From Glandiceps talaboti (lineage: Eukaryota > Hemichordata > Enteropneusta > Spengelidae): a DNA stretch of 64,000 nt. Under the pieces are notes generated by a model. That model had not been told where the DNA came from. It was given only the letters and a program-made list of their open reading frames with translations, and did not search any database. Shown here piece by piece: positions 48,822 through 61,570 of the stretch; the first letter of the stretch is position 1; each line of letters begins with the position of its first letter. The stretch spans positions 2,621,001-2,685,000 of the forward strand of contig NC_135556.1 in NCBI RefSeq assembly GCF_964340395.1, in the 5' to 3' direction. The position numbers were made by a program, and so were the translations under genes.

Positions 48822-49154
48822 CCTAGGTATAACACTAAAGGTATTCTAGGGAGAATATCCTAGGTATAACACTAAAGGTATTCTAGGGAGAATATCCTAG
48901 GTATAACACTAAAGGTATTCTAGGGAGAATATCCTAGGTATAACACTAAAGGTATTCTAGGGAGAATATCCTAGGTATAACACTAAAGGTATTCTAGGGA
49001 GAATATCCTAGGTATAACACTAAAGGTATTCTAGGGAGAATATCCTAGGTATAACACTAAAGGTATTCTAGGGAGAATATCCTAGGTATAACACTAAAGG
49101 TATTCTAGGGAGAATATCCTAGGTATAACACTAAAGGTATTCTAGGGAGAATAC
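48822..49154. repeat. 37-bp minisatellite, 9 apparently identical copies
   Basis: The unit has 'cctaggtataacactaaagg' plus tattctagggagaatat. 333 bp = 9 x 37 with no change seen by eye, so it is recently expanded or homogenised. Confidence 0.97.
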
Positions 49155-50576
49155 TAACATACTATTGTGAGGATTTTAATGAGATTGCATTTGCCCTTCA
49201 ACTCCTACATTGTCATTGTCCAAAGTTGTTGATTCAGGTTTAAAATATCATAAACTCTGTAGGATCATTCTGACAACAAAAACAATATATACATACATCA
49301 ACACCATGTAATGTGCAATTTATACAACAAAATGTATTTATAAGAATGTGTGAAAAGAGTCCAGTTTGATAGTAATAACGTCTTTACTTTTGTCATTATT
49401 ACATAACACTAAAGCTGCCAAACCAAGATTATTTACAGCATTGTTAAAAAATATATGTTTTAAGTTGTGTAGCTATGGCAACATACCATATAAACAAATC
49501 CCAGGAATTTAGTCCATTTATTTCTGTGTTTCAAATTATTTCATTGTGGCAATTTATATAATTCAAAACTGTAATATCTGTGTAATGTTTATAAATTATA
49601 TTCAAATTATAACTTACCATACTGCAATGTTTCAGATGTTACTATTGTTAGTTATCAAGTCATTGACAACTGTTGCATTGTCAGTTCTCATGCTGTACTT
49701 GACTTTGATCTTTGACCACCACCAGATAGACTTTGACTTGGGACAGTAAAATATAGTTAATACTTTGATAAAGTAAATTGGAAATGAATGTCGAATTTGA
49801 TATGTCTACTTTGGACCTTGATCATGCAATGATTTAATTATTTAGAATTAATGGCTCCTCAAATTGGACCAAAAGGTTGCATTCATTTCCAATGTACCAT
49901 TCCAAAGTAACTATATTTTATTGTCTTGTTGATTCTTGGAGCAATGAAAATTATATTCTCCAAACTCTGATGTATTTGTTACCATGCCACAAGCATAACT
50001 GTAGATTACAATGATGTGGATAGATAATTTGATCTATCTATAATCACACAATCTATACATTTGCATACATCTGCTACATTTGTCAAACATATTGTTAAAC
50101 TTGGCATGTTTCTTTGCTTTTATTTGACTTGCAGACAAAAGAGGCTTCCATCTTGTTACCAGACTTAGATCTAGCAAATGTTATGAAATGTGTAATTGTT
50201 TGTTAGGCTTGTGTTTTATGTCAGTCATTTAATATTATCAGACCATATATTATCAGTTTGTGTTACACATTCTTATTTCAAATAACTTTTGAATGTACCA
50301 TCACAGTTCCTATATGACAGAGGGACTGTGGTACTGTGTTGTGTAGCTGATACATTTGTACATGTATGATGTTCAGCAGGTGAGTTATTACTTTGATGGT
50401 TGACAGTTAAGACAGTGATATTAAAAGTAAATATATAATTTCTCTGTTTGTTGACATTGATATGATCACACAGTAGAATTTCTTCAGTCTATGGAAAGAC
50501 TGGCACTGTTTTATTGTGTAGTCAAACTTGTAGTGTTTATAAATTTCAATTATAGGGTGATTATATCGACATCACC
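49155..50576. other. intergenic, no gene seen
   Basis: AT-rich with only short unsupported frames. The poly(A) signal of gene 2 could not be placed with confidence. Confidence 0.5.
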
Positions 50577-50795
50577 AAGGCACCTATTGATTTTTACCGT
50601 CTGTATGGGAGTGTTATGTTTTGTCTGTGTCTGTGTCTGTCGGTCTGTCTGTGGACACAATATCTAAAAAACTGCAGCGCCAATTCTAATGAAACTTGCT
50701 ACACATCTTCCATATGCTAAACACACTTAGGACTGATTAGATTTTGGTAAACATCCAACAAAGATTAATTGTTATTGTTATTTGCATAATTAATG
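50577..50795 (+). mobile_element. F4-family element fragment
   Basis: A (TGTC)n tract, then 'ctaatgaaacttgctacaca' and 'tcttccatatgctaa'. This matches the minus strand of 24690-24900. Confidence 0.65.
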
Positions 50796-50800
50796 GTTTT

Positions 50801-51623
50801 AGCACAGCTGAACTGAGGTTCAATAGTGCTATAGCCATGGAGAAATGTGTGTGTGTGTGTGTAAATGGCTCAAAGTCAAAACTGCCAGACCAGCTGGCTT
50901 GGAGGGGACATTACTTAGGGCGTGCAGATGGGAAATTGTTCAAATGGACGCTTTTGGGTTAAAAAATGGGATTTTTGGTCAAAAAACTTAAACCCCAAAA
51001 CTACTGGGCAGATTGGCCTGAAAATTTGGTGGGAACGTTCTTGGGGTGTGTAGATTAAGATTTTGTTCATGACATGATGATTCCATCAGTAATATGCAAA
51101 TAGGGGCTGAAAATGTGTCTTTTTGGTCAAAAGTCTTTAATTCCAAAACTACAGAGCAGATTGGACTGAAATTTACTGGGGATGCATCTAGAGATGTGTA
51201 GATAAGGTGTATTCACAACTTGATAATCCCATCGGCGATATGCAAATTAGGACTAAAAAATCCCTCAATTTTGGTCAAAAACTTGGTGGGAATGTTACTG
51301 GCGGTGTTATTCTGCAGTTATTGTTCAAAATATTTTGACACAATTAGCCCTGGCAACCATGACCATGCCCTTAGCAACAGTGAAATGATTATGCATGTTA
51401 CAAAGATAACAGGGATGGGTAAGTACGTGAATAAAGATTTTTAAAAAATGTATGCAAATGTCGTAGCAACAAGCCCACGCCCATAGCAACAGCCAAATGA
51501 TGATGTATATTGCAAAGATTAAACATGGCATGGGTAGGTAAGTGAATAACAATTACAAAGATGTAAGCAAGTATGCCAAGCAACAAGACCATGCCCATAG
51601 CAACAGCTAAATACAGTTGTGCT
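50801..51623 (+). mobile_element. F1-family element, complete
   Basis: Head agcacagctgaactgaggtt, a short (GT)n, three body modules, three tail minisatellite units, and the end cagttgtgct at 51614-51623. Confidence 0.8.
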
Positions 51624-51647
51624 ACAATGCCATTGGTGCCTATTTTT

Positions 51648-53131
51648 AGCACTACTGAACTGAGGTTCAGTAGTGCTATAGGGATCGCCCGGCGTCTGTC
51701 TGTCTGTCTGTCTGTCTGTGTGTGTGTAAATAACTTAAAGTCAAAAACCGCTGAACTGATTGCCATGATATTTGGTGGGTCCATTACCTTGGGTGTATAG
51801 TTGGGAAATTGTTCACCGGTTTGTGATTTTGGTCAAAAAACTTAAACTCAAAAACTACTGGGCAGATTGGGCTGAAATTTGGGTGAAACATTCCTCAGGG
51901 TGTTTTTACTAAAAAATGTTCATGACATAATGGTCCCATCAGTGATATGCAAATTAGGGTTAAAAATGTATCTTTTTGGTCAAAAATCTGTAATTCCAAA
52001 ACACTGAGCAGATTGGGCTGAAATTTAATGGGAATGCATCTATTGATGTATGGACGAAGAAATTTTAAGCATACAATGATTACATGAGTGATATGCAAAT
52101 TAGGTGTAAAAATGTTCATTTTTGGTCAAAAACTTATATCTCAAAAAGTACTTGGTCAACGAGTGTGAAACTTGGTGACATGTTTCTGAAAGTGTTATTC
52201 TGCAGATTTTCTTCAAAACATTTTGACAAAATTGGCCCTAGCAACCATGACCACGCCCTTAGCAACAACCAAATGGCAGTATATTTAGGTCAAATAACAT
52301 CTGGTAGGCAAGTGAGTAAACATTCAAAACGTATGCAAATACCCTAGCAACCATAACCACGCCCATAGCAACAGCCAAACGGTGGTGTATTTCACAAAGA
52401 TAATAAGGTTAATAGACAATTGAATAAACATTCAAAAAATGTATGTAAATTTGCCTAGCAACAACCAAATCACGTATATTGCAAAGATAACAGGATCTGA
52501 AAGACAAACATTTTTAAAAAGGTATGCAAATGTGCCTAGCAACAAGACCACGCCCATAGCAACAGTCAAATGATTGCGTATATTGAAGATAACAACGGGG
52601 ATTAATATACAATAGAATAAACATTGCAAAAATGTATGTAAATTTGCCTAGCAACAAGACCACGCCCATAGCAACAGCCAAATAATCACATATATCGCAA
52701 AGATAACTGGAATTGACAGATAAATGAATAAACATTCAAAAAATGTACGCAAATGTGCCTAGCAACAAGACCATGCCCATAGCAACAGACAATGATCACA
52801 TATATTGCGAAGATAACGAGGATTAATAGACAAATGAATAAACATTTTAAAATGTATGCAAATATGCCTAGCAACAAGACCACGCCCATAGCAACAGCCA
52901 AATGATCACGTATATTGCAAAGATAATATCAGGAATTCATACACAAAAACATACAAAAATGTATGCAAATATATCTAACAACATGACCACGCCCATAGCA
53001 ACAGCCAAATGATAGCGTATATCGCAAATATAGCGACATGGTTGGATAGGCAACGGGATAGTCATTCAACAAATGAACACCTATTGTTAGAATGGACTAG
53101 CATATGGATAAACAAAAATTGTTACATTTTT
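51648..53131 (+). mobile_element. F1-family element with long tail minisatellite
   Basis: Head agcactactgaactgaggtt, (GTCT)n, body modules and then about eight tail units of about 105 bp ('aagaccacgcccatagcaac', 'atattgcaaagataac', 'aataaacattcaaaa'). It starts only 24 bp after the end of the previous element. The right end is abutted by the next head. Confidence 0.78.
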
Positions 53132-53192
53132 AGAACAACTGAACTGAGGTTTAGTAGTGCTATAGGGATCGCCCGGCGTCTGTCTGTCTGTC

Positions 53193-53228
<36 letters not shown>

Positions 53229-54724
53229 CAACTTAAAGTCAAAAACCGCTGAACCGATTGCCATGATATTTAGTGGGTCCATTACCTTGGGTGTCTAGTT
53301 GGGAAATTGTTCAAATCAAAATGATCGCATCACAGGTGTGTGATTTGGGTAAAAAAATGTGATTTTTGGTCAAAAAACTGAAACTCAGTAACTACTGGGC
53401 AGATTGGTGCGAAATTTGGTGGGAACATTCTTAAGGTGGTGTAAAGTAAGATTTGTTTATGACGGGATGATTACATCAGTGATATGCAAATTAGGGCTAA
53501 AAATGTGTCTTTTTGGTTGAAAATCTAAAATTCCAAAACTACTGAGCAGATTGGGCTGAAATTTAATGGGAATGTATCTAGGGATGTATGGACGAAGAAA
53601 TATTAAGCATACCATGATTCCATGAGTGATATGCAAATTAGGTGTAAAAATGTTCATTTTTGGTCAAAAACTTATATCTCAAAAAGTACTTGGTCACCGA
53701 GTCTGAATCTTGGTGAGATGTTTCAGAAAGTGTTATTCTTCAAAACATTTTGACAAAATTGGCCCTAGCGACCATGACCACGCCCTTAGCAACAACCAAA
53801 TGGCAGTATATTTTGGTCAAATAACAACATCATCTGGTAGGCAAATGAGTAAACATTCAAAAAATGTATGCAAATACCGTAGCAACCATGACCACGCCCA
53901 TAGCAACAGCCAAATAATCATGTATATTGCAAAGATAACAACAGGAATAGAAAGACAAATGAATAAACATTCAAAAAAGCTCTGGAATCCACTGCCAACT
54001 GACATTAAACTTGCACCAACTATTGATTGTTTCAATAGAAAACTGAAGACACATTTGTTTTGTAAAGCCTACGGTGTGGATTAACCATCCAGCGCCCCTG
54101 AACAGAACTTTGCCTGGATTTTGGCGCTCTACAAATTATTTTGATTGATTGATTGATTGAAAACATGTATGCAAATGTGCCTAGCAACAAGACCACGCCC
54201 ATAGCAACAGCCAAATGATCACATATATTGCAAAGATAACAAAGTGGATTAATAGACAATTGAATAAACATACAAAAAATGTATGTAAATATGCCTAGCA
54301 ACAAGACCATGCCCATAGCAACAGCCAAATAATCACATGTATTGCAAAGATAACAGGAATAGAAGACAAATGCATAAACATTCAAAAAATGTATGCAAGT
54401 GTGCCTAGCAACAAGACCACGCCCATAGCAACAGCCAAATGATCACATATATTGCAAAGATAAAAATTGGGATTAATAGATAATAGAATAAACATTCAAA
54501 AAATGTATCTAAATATGCCTAGCAACAAGACCACGTCCATAGCAACAGCCAAATGATAGCATATATCATAAAGATAGCAACATGGTTGGATAGGCAACTG
54601 TATAGTCATTCACCAAATGAACACTTATTGTTAGCATGGACTACCATATGGATAAACATTTTTAAAAACTGTACAGTTGTGCTACAACGCCATTGGCAGT
54701 ATTTTAAAAAACTACAGTTGTGCT
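53132..54724 (+). mobile_element. F1-family element with LINE insertion in its tail
   Basis: Head agaacaactgaactgaggtt, (GTCT)n(GT)n, three body modules and about six tail units. The right end cagttgtgct is duplicated (54674-54683 and 54715-54724). Confidence 0.78.
53977..54160 (+). mobile_element. LINE 3'-end fragment (dead on arrival)
   Basis: A + frame with LWNPLPTDIKLAPTIDCFNR and KLKTHLF, the last residues of a CR1/L2-type ORF2, then a stop and a short 3' UTR ending 'gcgctctacaaatta(t)' and (TTGA)n. About 185 bp. It sits precisely between 'aacattcaaaaa' and 'tgtatgcaaatgtgc' of one tail unit. A different family from the 32-kb LINE (tail TTGA rather than ATT). Confidence 0.8.
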
Positions 54725-54944
54725 ACAACGCCATTGGCGGTATTTTTTAAATGATGAACATGCATACTTAATTATTTTTGGTACTTCGGTTATATCTTAA
54801 TAAGAATGCATTCCAACAATGTGTGGAGGAGCAAAAACCTTTGGTTTGCCCTTACTGGAGGCATTCCGTTTAAATCTGGTACTACATGCTGGAATAATAG
54901 TTTAAGTTTGTGTCTGTATTAACTTGTCAAATCTAATGCCACCA
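54725..54944. other. spacer, nothing recognised
   Basis: AT-rich. Confidence 0.4.
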
Positions 54945-55020
54945 ATGTCACATGTTTAGCCACTACTGTCACATGTTTAGCCACCACTGTCACATGTTTA
55001 GCCACTACTGTCACATGTTT
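54945..55020. repeat. 18-bp tandem repeat, about 4 copies
   Basis: Unit ccactactgtcacatgttta with small changes. Confidence 0.85.
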
Positions 55021-55718
55021 GCATGTAAATGTAGATTGCAAGATATGTCGTATAATTCTATCCTCACTTGACTGTAGTGTGAGGGTGTCCTGTTGGGACA
55101 TACATTCAGACTGGATTTTATGGTTAATACTGAGTTAAAAATGTTAGTTATAGTGTTACTGATGGCTGATACTTTCTTTGTAAATGATTGTTTGAATTTA
55201 GTCCAGACAGTAAAATACATGTATATGGCACAACCAACAGACTTGTAGAGAGTCTTCCAATCACTCCCACCTCCTTCAGTAGTTTGTGTTGTCAGCTGGT
55301 TAGTACAGAAGGTATCACTTGTCTCTCGGCCTTCATGTGAAGAAATCACAGTTCATTTAGGGTTCTTGTAGATGTTTTGTGATTACATCTTTGATATATG
55401 CAGAGCCTCAGTTTGTTCTTTTGTCAGTTTTATAGCAAAGAGGGGAGGCTACATGTACTGGTTCTGTAATTATATGTTTAGTAAACATCTTTTTTCACTC
55501 TAAAAATGATGAAAAATTCCAAACAATGACAACCCAATGACCAGCCTAGAAGCTAGTTATCATCAAAACCAAGGATTGGCTCAGATTTCATGATAGAGTG
55601 TTTGTAGGACGGTCTTTGGATTAATCTTCCCTTAGTCAGGTAGTGATGAGATGTTAATTAAATAAGGAGTTTAGCTTAGCTCTAGTACAGCTTAGTACTG
55701 CTATTCCAATGTAATTAC
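55021..55718. other. intergenic, no gene seen
   Basis: The minus frame 55349-55011 has no recognised domain. Confidence 0.45.
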
Positions 55719-56970
55719 TACATGCAGTGCCACTGTTAGTCTCACATGCAGTGCCACTGTTAGTCTCACCATCAGATTTGCTAAGTCTGTACTGCTATTC
55801 CAATGTACTAGTAATTACTACTATGGGGACTATGTCATTCTCAATGACTTGTTACTACATGCAGTGCCACTGTTAGTCTCACCATCAGATTCTGTAAGTC
55901 TGTACTGCTATTCCAATGTAATTACTACATGCAGTGCCACTGTCAGTCTCACCATCAGATTCTGTAAGTCTGTACAGCTATTCCAATGTAATTACTACAT
56001 GCACTGCCACTGTTAGTCTCACCATCAGATTCTGTAAGTCTGTACTGCTATTCCAATGTAATTACTACATGCAGTGCCACTGTTTGACTCACCATCAGAT
56101 TCTGTAAGTCTGTACTGCTATTCCAATGTAATTACTACATGCAGTGCCACTGTTTGACTCACCATCAGATTCTGTAAGTCTGTACTGCTATTCCAATGTA
56201 ATTACTACATGCACTGCCACTGTTAGTCTCACCAGCAGATTCTGTAAGTCTGTACTGCTATTCCTATGTAATTACTACATGCAGTGCCACTGTTAGTCTC
56301 ACCAGCAGATTCTGTAAGTCTGTACTGCTATTCCAATGTAATTACTACATGCAGTGCCACTGTTAGTCTCACCATCAGATTCTGTAAGTCTGTACTGCTA
56401 TTCCAATGTAATTACTACATGCACTGCCACTGTTAGTCTCACCATCAGATTCTGTAAGTCTGTACTGCTATTCCAATGTAATTACTACATGCAGTGCCAC
56501 TGTTAGTCTCACCATCAGATTCTGTAAGTCTGTACTGCTATTCCAATGTAATTACTACATGCAGTGCCACTGTTAGTCTCACCATCAGATTCTGTAAGTC
56601 TGTACAGCTATTCCAATGTAATTACTACATGCAGTGCCACTGTTAGTCTCACCATCAGATTCTGTAAGTCTGTACTGCTATTCCAATGTAATTACTACAT
56701 GCAGTGCCACTGTTAGTCTCACCATCAGATTCTGTAAGTCTGTACAGCTATTCCAATGTAATTACTACATGCAGTGCCACTGTTAGTCTCACCAGCAGGT
56801 TCTGTAAGTCTGTACTGCTATTCCAATGTAATTACTACATGCAGTGCCACTGTTTGACTCACATGCAGTGCCACTGTTAGTCTCACCATCAGATTCTGTA
56901 AGTCTGTACAGCTATTCCAATGTAATTACTACATGCAGTGCCACTGTTAGTCTCACCAGCAGATTCTTGT
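55719..56970. repeat. 70-bp minisatellite, about 17 copies, interrupted once
   Basis: The unit has 'tctgtaagtctgtactgcta', 'ttccaatgtaattactacat' and 'gcagtgccactgttagtctc'. The left part is irregular. A 30-bp F3 end segment (ggggactatgtcattctcaa...) is inserted at 55824-55853, and a small 'gcagtgccactg' re-duplication is at 56856-56880. Confidence 0.96.
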
Positions 56971-57405
56971 TCTGACTGTGTTTATAGAGATGTTTACATG
57001 TATATATGCATTGCATCACTATGTATTAATATTGGCTTGAAAATTTAAGAATGTTTCACAGTTTTTCTAGTATTCAAAAATACGAATATAGAAGGCACTG
57101 TAATAATTACACTGTTATTTCTTCACTACTTATGGAAATCACCGCTGCAGTGTATTTCACTTCAATGATAATCTGTTCATTTGTTATGGAGAGTTTGATA
57201 GTGTCTGTTTTGTCTTTCATATTAAAGAAGCAATATAAACTACTTGTCTGCTGTGCAGCATATTTATTTAAGTTTGACTGCTTGAATATATTATGCATTA
57301 CTGTTATGTCTTTCTTAAAATACCAAAATGAAACAAAACATGAACACGTGATAGTAATCTCTAGACAGAAGTCTTCTTTACTTGCAAATTCCAGATGTAG
57401 TTATT
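56971..57405. other. intergenic; a 130-codon hydrophobic frame left uncalled
   Basis: The frame 57051-57443 is Leu/Ile/Ser/Cys-rich and runs into the following MITE. Codon content looks random, and I do not call it a gene. Confidence 0.4.
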
Positions 57406-57791
57406 CTAGTCAAGTTCTAAACTGGTACAGTATTACGTATTAAAAACTTTATTACTTTTGCCAGTCTCGTCAAGGCAGTTACGAAAGGTGTTAAATTGTG
57501 GTGCCCCCTGTAGTGAGTGAAGCACAAAGGGCACATGTCAGTAGTAATCCATCACAAACTGACAGGCTGTCGTCATCGGACTGCACTGTCCACTGATATG
57601 CTAATGTCCAACCAGGACTCCACCTCCAGTCTGTTTAAACTAAAATCACATGGGGACGTGACGACGTCATCATGTTTATATGAACACTGTTGGGAGGAGC
57701 ACAGAAATATGTGCAACAACTGCCTTGACTAGACTGGTAAAAGTAATGAAGTTTTTGATAAATAATACCTTACCAGTTTAGAATTAGACTA
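57406..57791. mobile_element. 386-bp MITE with about 75-bp TIRs, hAT-like
   Basis: The left arm tagtcaagttctaaactggt... and the right arm, complement tagtctaattctaaactggt..., match over about 75 bp with few mismatches, to 'cagtctcgtcaaggcagtt' / 'cagtctagtcaaggcagtt'. It is flanked by the 8-bp direct repeat TAGTTATT (57398-57405, 57792-57799). An 8-bp duplication fits the hAT superfamily. No transposase. Confidence 0.8.
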
Positions 57792-57809
57792 TAGTTATTT
57801 ATTCTTCAG

Positions 57810-58872
57810 AAACCAGTTAGGCCTAACATTAGTTCTTGGAATGGAAACCCTGTAGGTGTAGTGTTAGTTCTTGGAATGGAAACCAGTTAGGCCTGACATT
57901 AGTTCTTGGAATGGAAACCATGTAGGTGTAGTGTTCGTTCCTGGAATGGAAACCATGTAGGCCTAGTATTAGTTCTTAGAATGGACACCATGTAGGCCTA
58001 GTAGTAGTTCTTAGAATGGAAACCATGTAGGTGTAGTATTAGTTCTTGGAATGGAAACCATGTAGGCCTAGTATTAGTTCTTGGAATGGAAACCATGTAG
58101 GTATAGTGTTAGTTCTTGGAATGGAAACCATGTAGGCCTGGTATTAGTTCTTAGAATGGAAACCATGTAGGTGTAGTATTAGTTCTTGGAATGGAAACCA
58201 TGTAGGCCTGGTATTAGTTCTTGGAATGGAAACCATGTAGGCCTAGTATTAGTTCTTGGAATGGAAACCATGTAGGTGTAGTATTAGTTCTTGAAATGGA
58301 AACCACGTAGGCCCTGTATTAGTTCTTGAAATGGAAACCACGTAGGCCTAGTATTAGTTCTTGAAATGGAAACCACGTAGGCCCTGTATTAGTTCTTGAA
58401 ATGGAAACCAAGTAGGCCCTGTATTAGTTCTTGAAATGGAGACCAAGTAGGCCCAGTGTTAGTTCTTGGAATGTAAATCAAGTAAGCCTAGTGTTAAGTC
58501 TTGAAATGGAGACCACGTAGGCCTAGTATTAGTTCTTGAAATGGAGACCACGTAAGCCTAGCATTAGTTCTTGAAATGGAAACCAAGTAAGCCTTGTGTT
58601 AGTTCTTGGAATGGAAACCAAGTAGGCCCAGTGTTAGTTCTTGGAATGTAAATCAAGTAAGCCTAGTGTTAAGTCTTGAAATGGAGACCATGTCGGCCTA
58701 GTATTAGTTCTTGGAATGGAAACCAAGTAGGCCCAATGTTAGTTCTTGGAATGGAAACCAAGTAAGCCTAGTATTATTTCTTGGAATGGAAACCAAGTAG
58801 GCCTAGTATTGGTTTTTGGAATGGTTACAATGTAGGCCCATTATTTCTTGAAGTGAAAACCATGTAGGCCTG
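57810..58872. repeat. 35-bp minisatellite, about 30 copies
   Basis: The unit has 'agttcttggaatggaaacca' plus tgtaggcctagtatt. Diverged. A block of about 180 bp is repeated within it (58430-58500 and 58610-58680 are alike), so there is a higher-order structure. Confidence 0.95.
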
Positions 58873-59250
58873 GTATTAGTTCTTTGACAGTAAGAGGTAG
58901 GGGGAAGAGCTTGAGGTTGGGATGTGTCCATCTTTTGTGAGGGGTCCTAGGGTCTCTCCACACAAAACATGGACGAGAAAGGTAACGGTCTAAACCATGC
59001 ACATCCTCGAAAATCCCACTAAATTGAATAGCATGATGAAGAATAGAAAAACGCTGTAATGGTATCAACGGGGCTGTTGTACTTAAACATTAATGATATA
59101 AGTCAAATCGATTCATATCAGTGGCGACAAATCTCACAAATTTCATGTAAATGTCACACGAACACATATTTTCTAATATATTCTGTCGAATTGCAAAATA
59201 TCCCTGACCAAAACTCCGCGCAGAATTATAGATGAATAATAAAGTGCACA
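58873..59250. other. intergenic, nothing recognised
   Basis: The minus frame 59068-58841 (75 codons, Arg/Trp/Pro-rich) has no family I recognise. Confidence 0.4.
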
Positions 59251-59465
59251 TTCATCCATCCATCCATCCATCCATAATTACTTAGTTAGTTCATTCAAAT
59301 GAATGACATCCAACCATCCATTAATAAATTAATTCGTTCGTTCCTTCGTTCCTTCGTTCGTTCGTTCATTCATTCATTTATTCATCAATCCATTTGTTCG
59401 TTCATTCATTCATTCATTCATTTGTTTGTTTGTTTGTTTGTTCAATCATTCTTGCACTTCCTCAC
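59251..59465. repeat. (CATC)n, (TTCG)n and (TTCA)n tracts
   Basis: Adjoining tetranucleotide microsatellites with a shared TTC/CAT base pattern. Confidence 0.9.
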
Positions 59466-59928
59466 CACATACATACATACATACATACATACATACATAC
59501 ATACATACATACATACATACATACATACATACATACATACATACATACATACATACATACGTACATACACACATACATACATACATACATACATACATAC
59601 ATACATACATACATACATACATACATACATACATACATACATACATACATACGTACGTACATACATACATACATACATACATACATACATACATACATAC
59701 ATACATACATACATACATACATACATACATACATACATACATACATACATACATACATACATACGTACATACACACATACATACATACATACATACATAC
59801 ATACATACATACATACATACATACATACATACATACATACATACATACATACATACATACATACATACATACATACATACATACATACATACATACATAC
59901 ATACATACATACGTACGTACGTACATAG
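59466..59928. repeat. (CATA)n tetranucleotide array, about 115 units
   Basis: Almost pure ACAT repeats. The sparse variants (acgtac, acacac) recur about 200 bp apart (59560 and 59763), pointing to a block duplication. The long HTYI/VCMY frames in it are artefacts. Confidence 0.98.
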
Positions 59929-59939
59929 AAATGCATAAG

Positions 59940-60366
59940 GAACAAATGAGACAGTCCGAATAAATAGATGCAATCCGACGTTTCGAATGAAAATTCTTTA
60001 TCAAGGAATTCATGGCACGACATAGTAGGTTAACACCTGACTATATCTGAATGTTATGGAATAGAACGACAACCGCGCGAGATTGATGGTTATACATGTA
60101 AAAAGATACAAAAAAATACACACACACCAAAGCAAAAAGAACCCAATAGTATAGAACACGCCTGAAATATAGAGTAAGCGTAGTTAGACAGGAAATGATG
60201 TAAATAATTTATTAATTCCAATGAGTGCCAGCGTTCCGAGACGGAAAATGATTTCTTCCTCCTTCAACCTCAATCGCTTCTCATCGCCCGAAATCTTACA
60301 AATTCCTGAAATAGACATATCTGATACACTATGATCGTTGGTAATATCGTTGGTAATATAATGCAT
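59940..60366 (-). mobile_element. possible Penelope-like element 3' fragment
   Basis: On the minus strand a frame ends with EKRLRLKEEEIIFRLGTLAL and IGIN, recalling the 'R..EE.WI..LGT..P.GLN' end of Penelope-like GIY-YIG endonucleases. Past the stop comes ccttgataaagaattttcat + tcgaaacgtcgga, which resembles the 'gacgaag...cgaaacgtcg' tail of such elements. Both comparisons are from memory. The fragment abuts the CATA array. Confidence 0.4.
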
Positions 60367-60369
60367 CGA

Positions 60370-61186
60370 TACGGGATTTCGTCAGTTATTACAAATGTCG
60401 GTTTTATTACAAGAAAAACGTGATTTTTATTACAAATATCGGCACTATTACAGGTGTCGGCACTTATTACAAATGTTGGTTGTACACAGCCCCCGTGGCT
60501 CCACTAAGCCGGTACAGCTATGTGCACAACCCTGTTCTAGGTATGTGAATGTTACAGGGGTGTGCAAGTTTCCCTGTGTATAGTTAACGCACGTTCATTC
60601 GTAATCCATAATTGGGAGAGTCGGGGGTCATATTTTACCAAATTTATCAGTTCTCGGTACGGTTTTTAAAAAAAATGAATTAGTGTAGGGGACATAGTTC
60701 ATATTTAGTATTAAAATAATATGTCTGTTTTTATGTGCTCAAGCGCTAGTATTCATTATTTTGTGAGTTGGGCATCCCACTGCTGCAACATTCACCACTG
60801 CCACCAGTGTAAAATAGCATATCAGTCAAAACGCTGCTGAAAAACCATGCAGTGAATCAGATATTAACTGTGGTGTGAGGAGAGGATTGTGTCTCACAAG
60901 ATAGAGGAGTGGGGCAAAGGGGCAACAGTGTGGTAAGATATCCCGGTAAGATATTGACCTATGACGATGTCGTCGGTAGTGCGCCTATAAACTTGGGAAG
61001 CTCTGACCTTCAACTTTGGCACTTAGATGAAAATATCGGAATTGTTTGATGCAGCGCCTCCACACAAATTCACTGTGGTGGTGGTAATAGTGACAAACTT
61101 ACTATGAACGTAGTGGCAGCAGTAGGATTGAGTCCTTACCATTGGTCATCAAATTATGACTGTTAGTCCTAATAAAAAAAATTGTG
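60370..61186. other. intergenic, no gene seen
   Basis: Contains a few 'attacaaatgtcgg(t/c)' short repeats (60380-60480). No supported frame. Confidence 0.5.
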
Positions 61187-61243
61187 TGGTTCCGATCACG
61201 CTCAATTTTAGAATAGGTGGGGTAGGTAGATTTTTTTTAAATT

Positions 61244-61328
<85 letters not shown>

Positions 61329-61570
61329 CGTATGTGGGTGTCTAGTTCAGGTAGTTATGTTTTCCATTGTTTTCCATATGGTCTCTGTGTTATTGGTTTC
61401 TTCTCACCAGATGTACAGCCATTACAAATTGGAAGAACAGTTTTATATTGTCTTTTCAAGTTGATGTCAGTTTCCGCATCCACTGTTTCTTGCGAAACTT
61501 CACAATTTTCGCGATTTTATTGGGTTTTTTTCTCGTAGTACTACGTAAAAAAAAGTTTAGGGTCGGCGCT
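61187..61570 (+). repeat. dispersed repeat with exon-like segment (copy 2 of 2), with (AT)n
   Basis: Matches 38265-38560 in order. An (AT)n tract (61247-61322) is inserted after the poly-T. The 'ccagatgtacagccattaca' segment and the following stretch are kept. Confidence 0.75.

Noticed and set aside
55011-55349. 112-codon minus frame
   Set aside because: No motif, no splice context and no homologous copy.
57051-57443. 130-codon hydrophobic frame
   Set aside because: No recognised domain, it ends inside a MITE arm, and composition looks like AT-rich noncoding sequence.
58841-59068. 75-codon minus frame rich in Arg, Trp and Pro
   Set aside because: Considered as a retroelement piece, but no motif could be recognised.
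59299-60023. HTYI- and VCMY-repeat frames of 170-209 codons
   Set aside because: Translations of a (CATA)n microsatellite in all frames.
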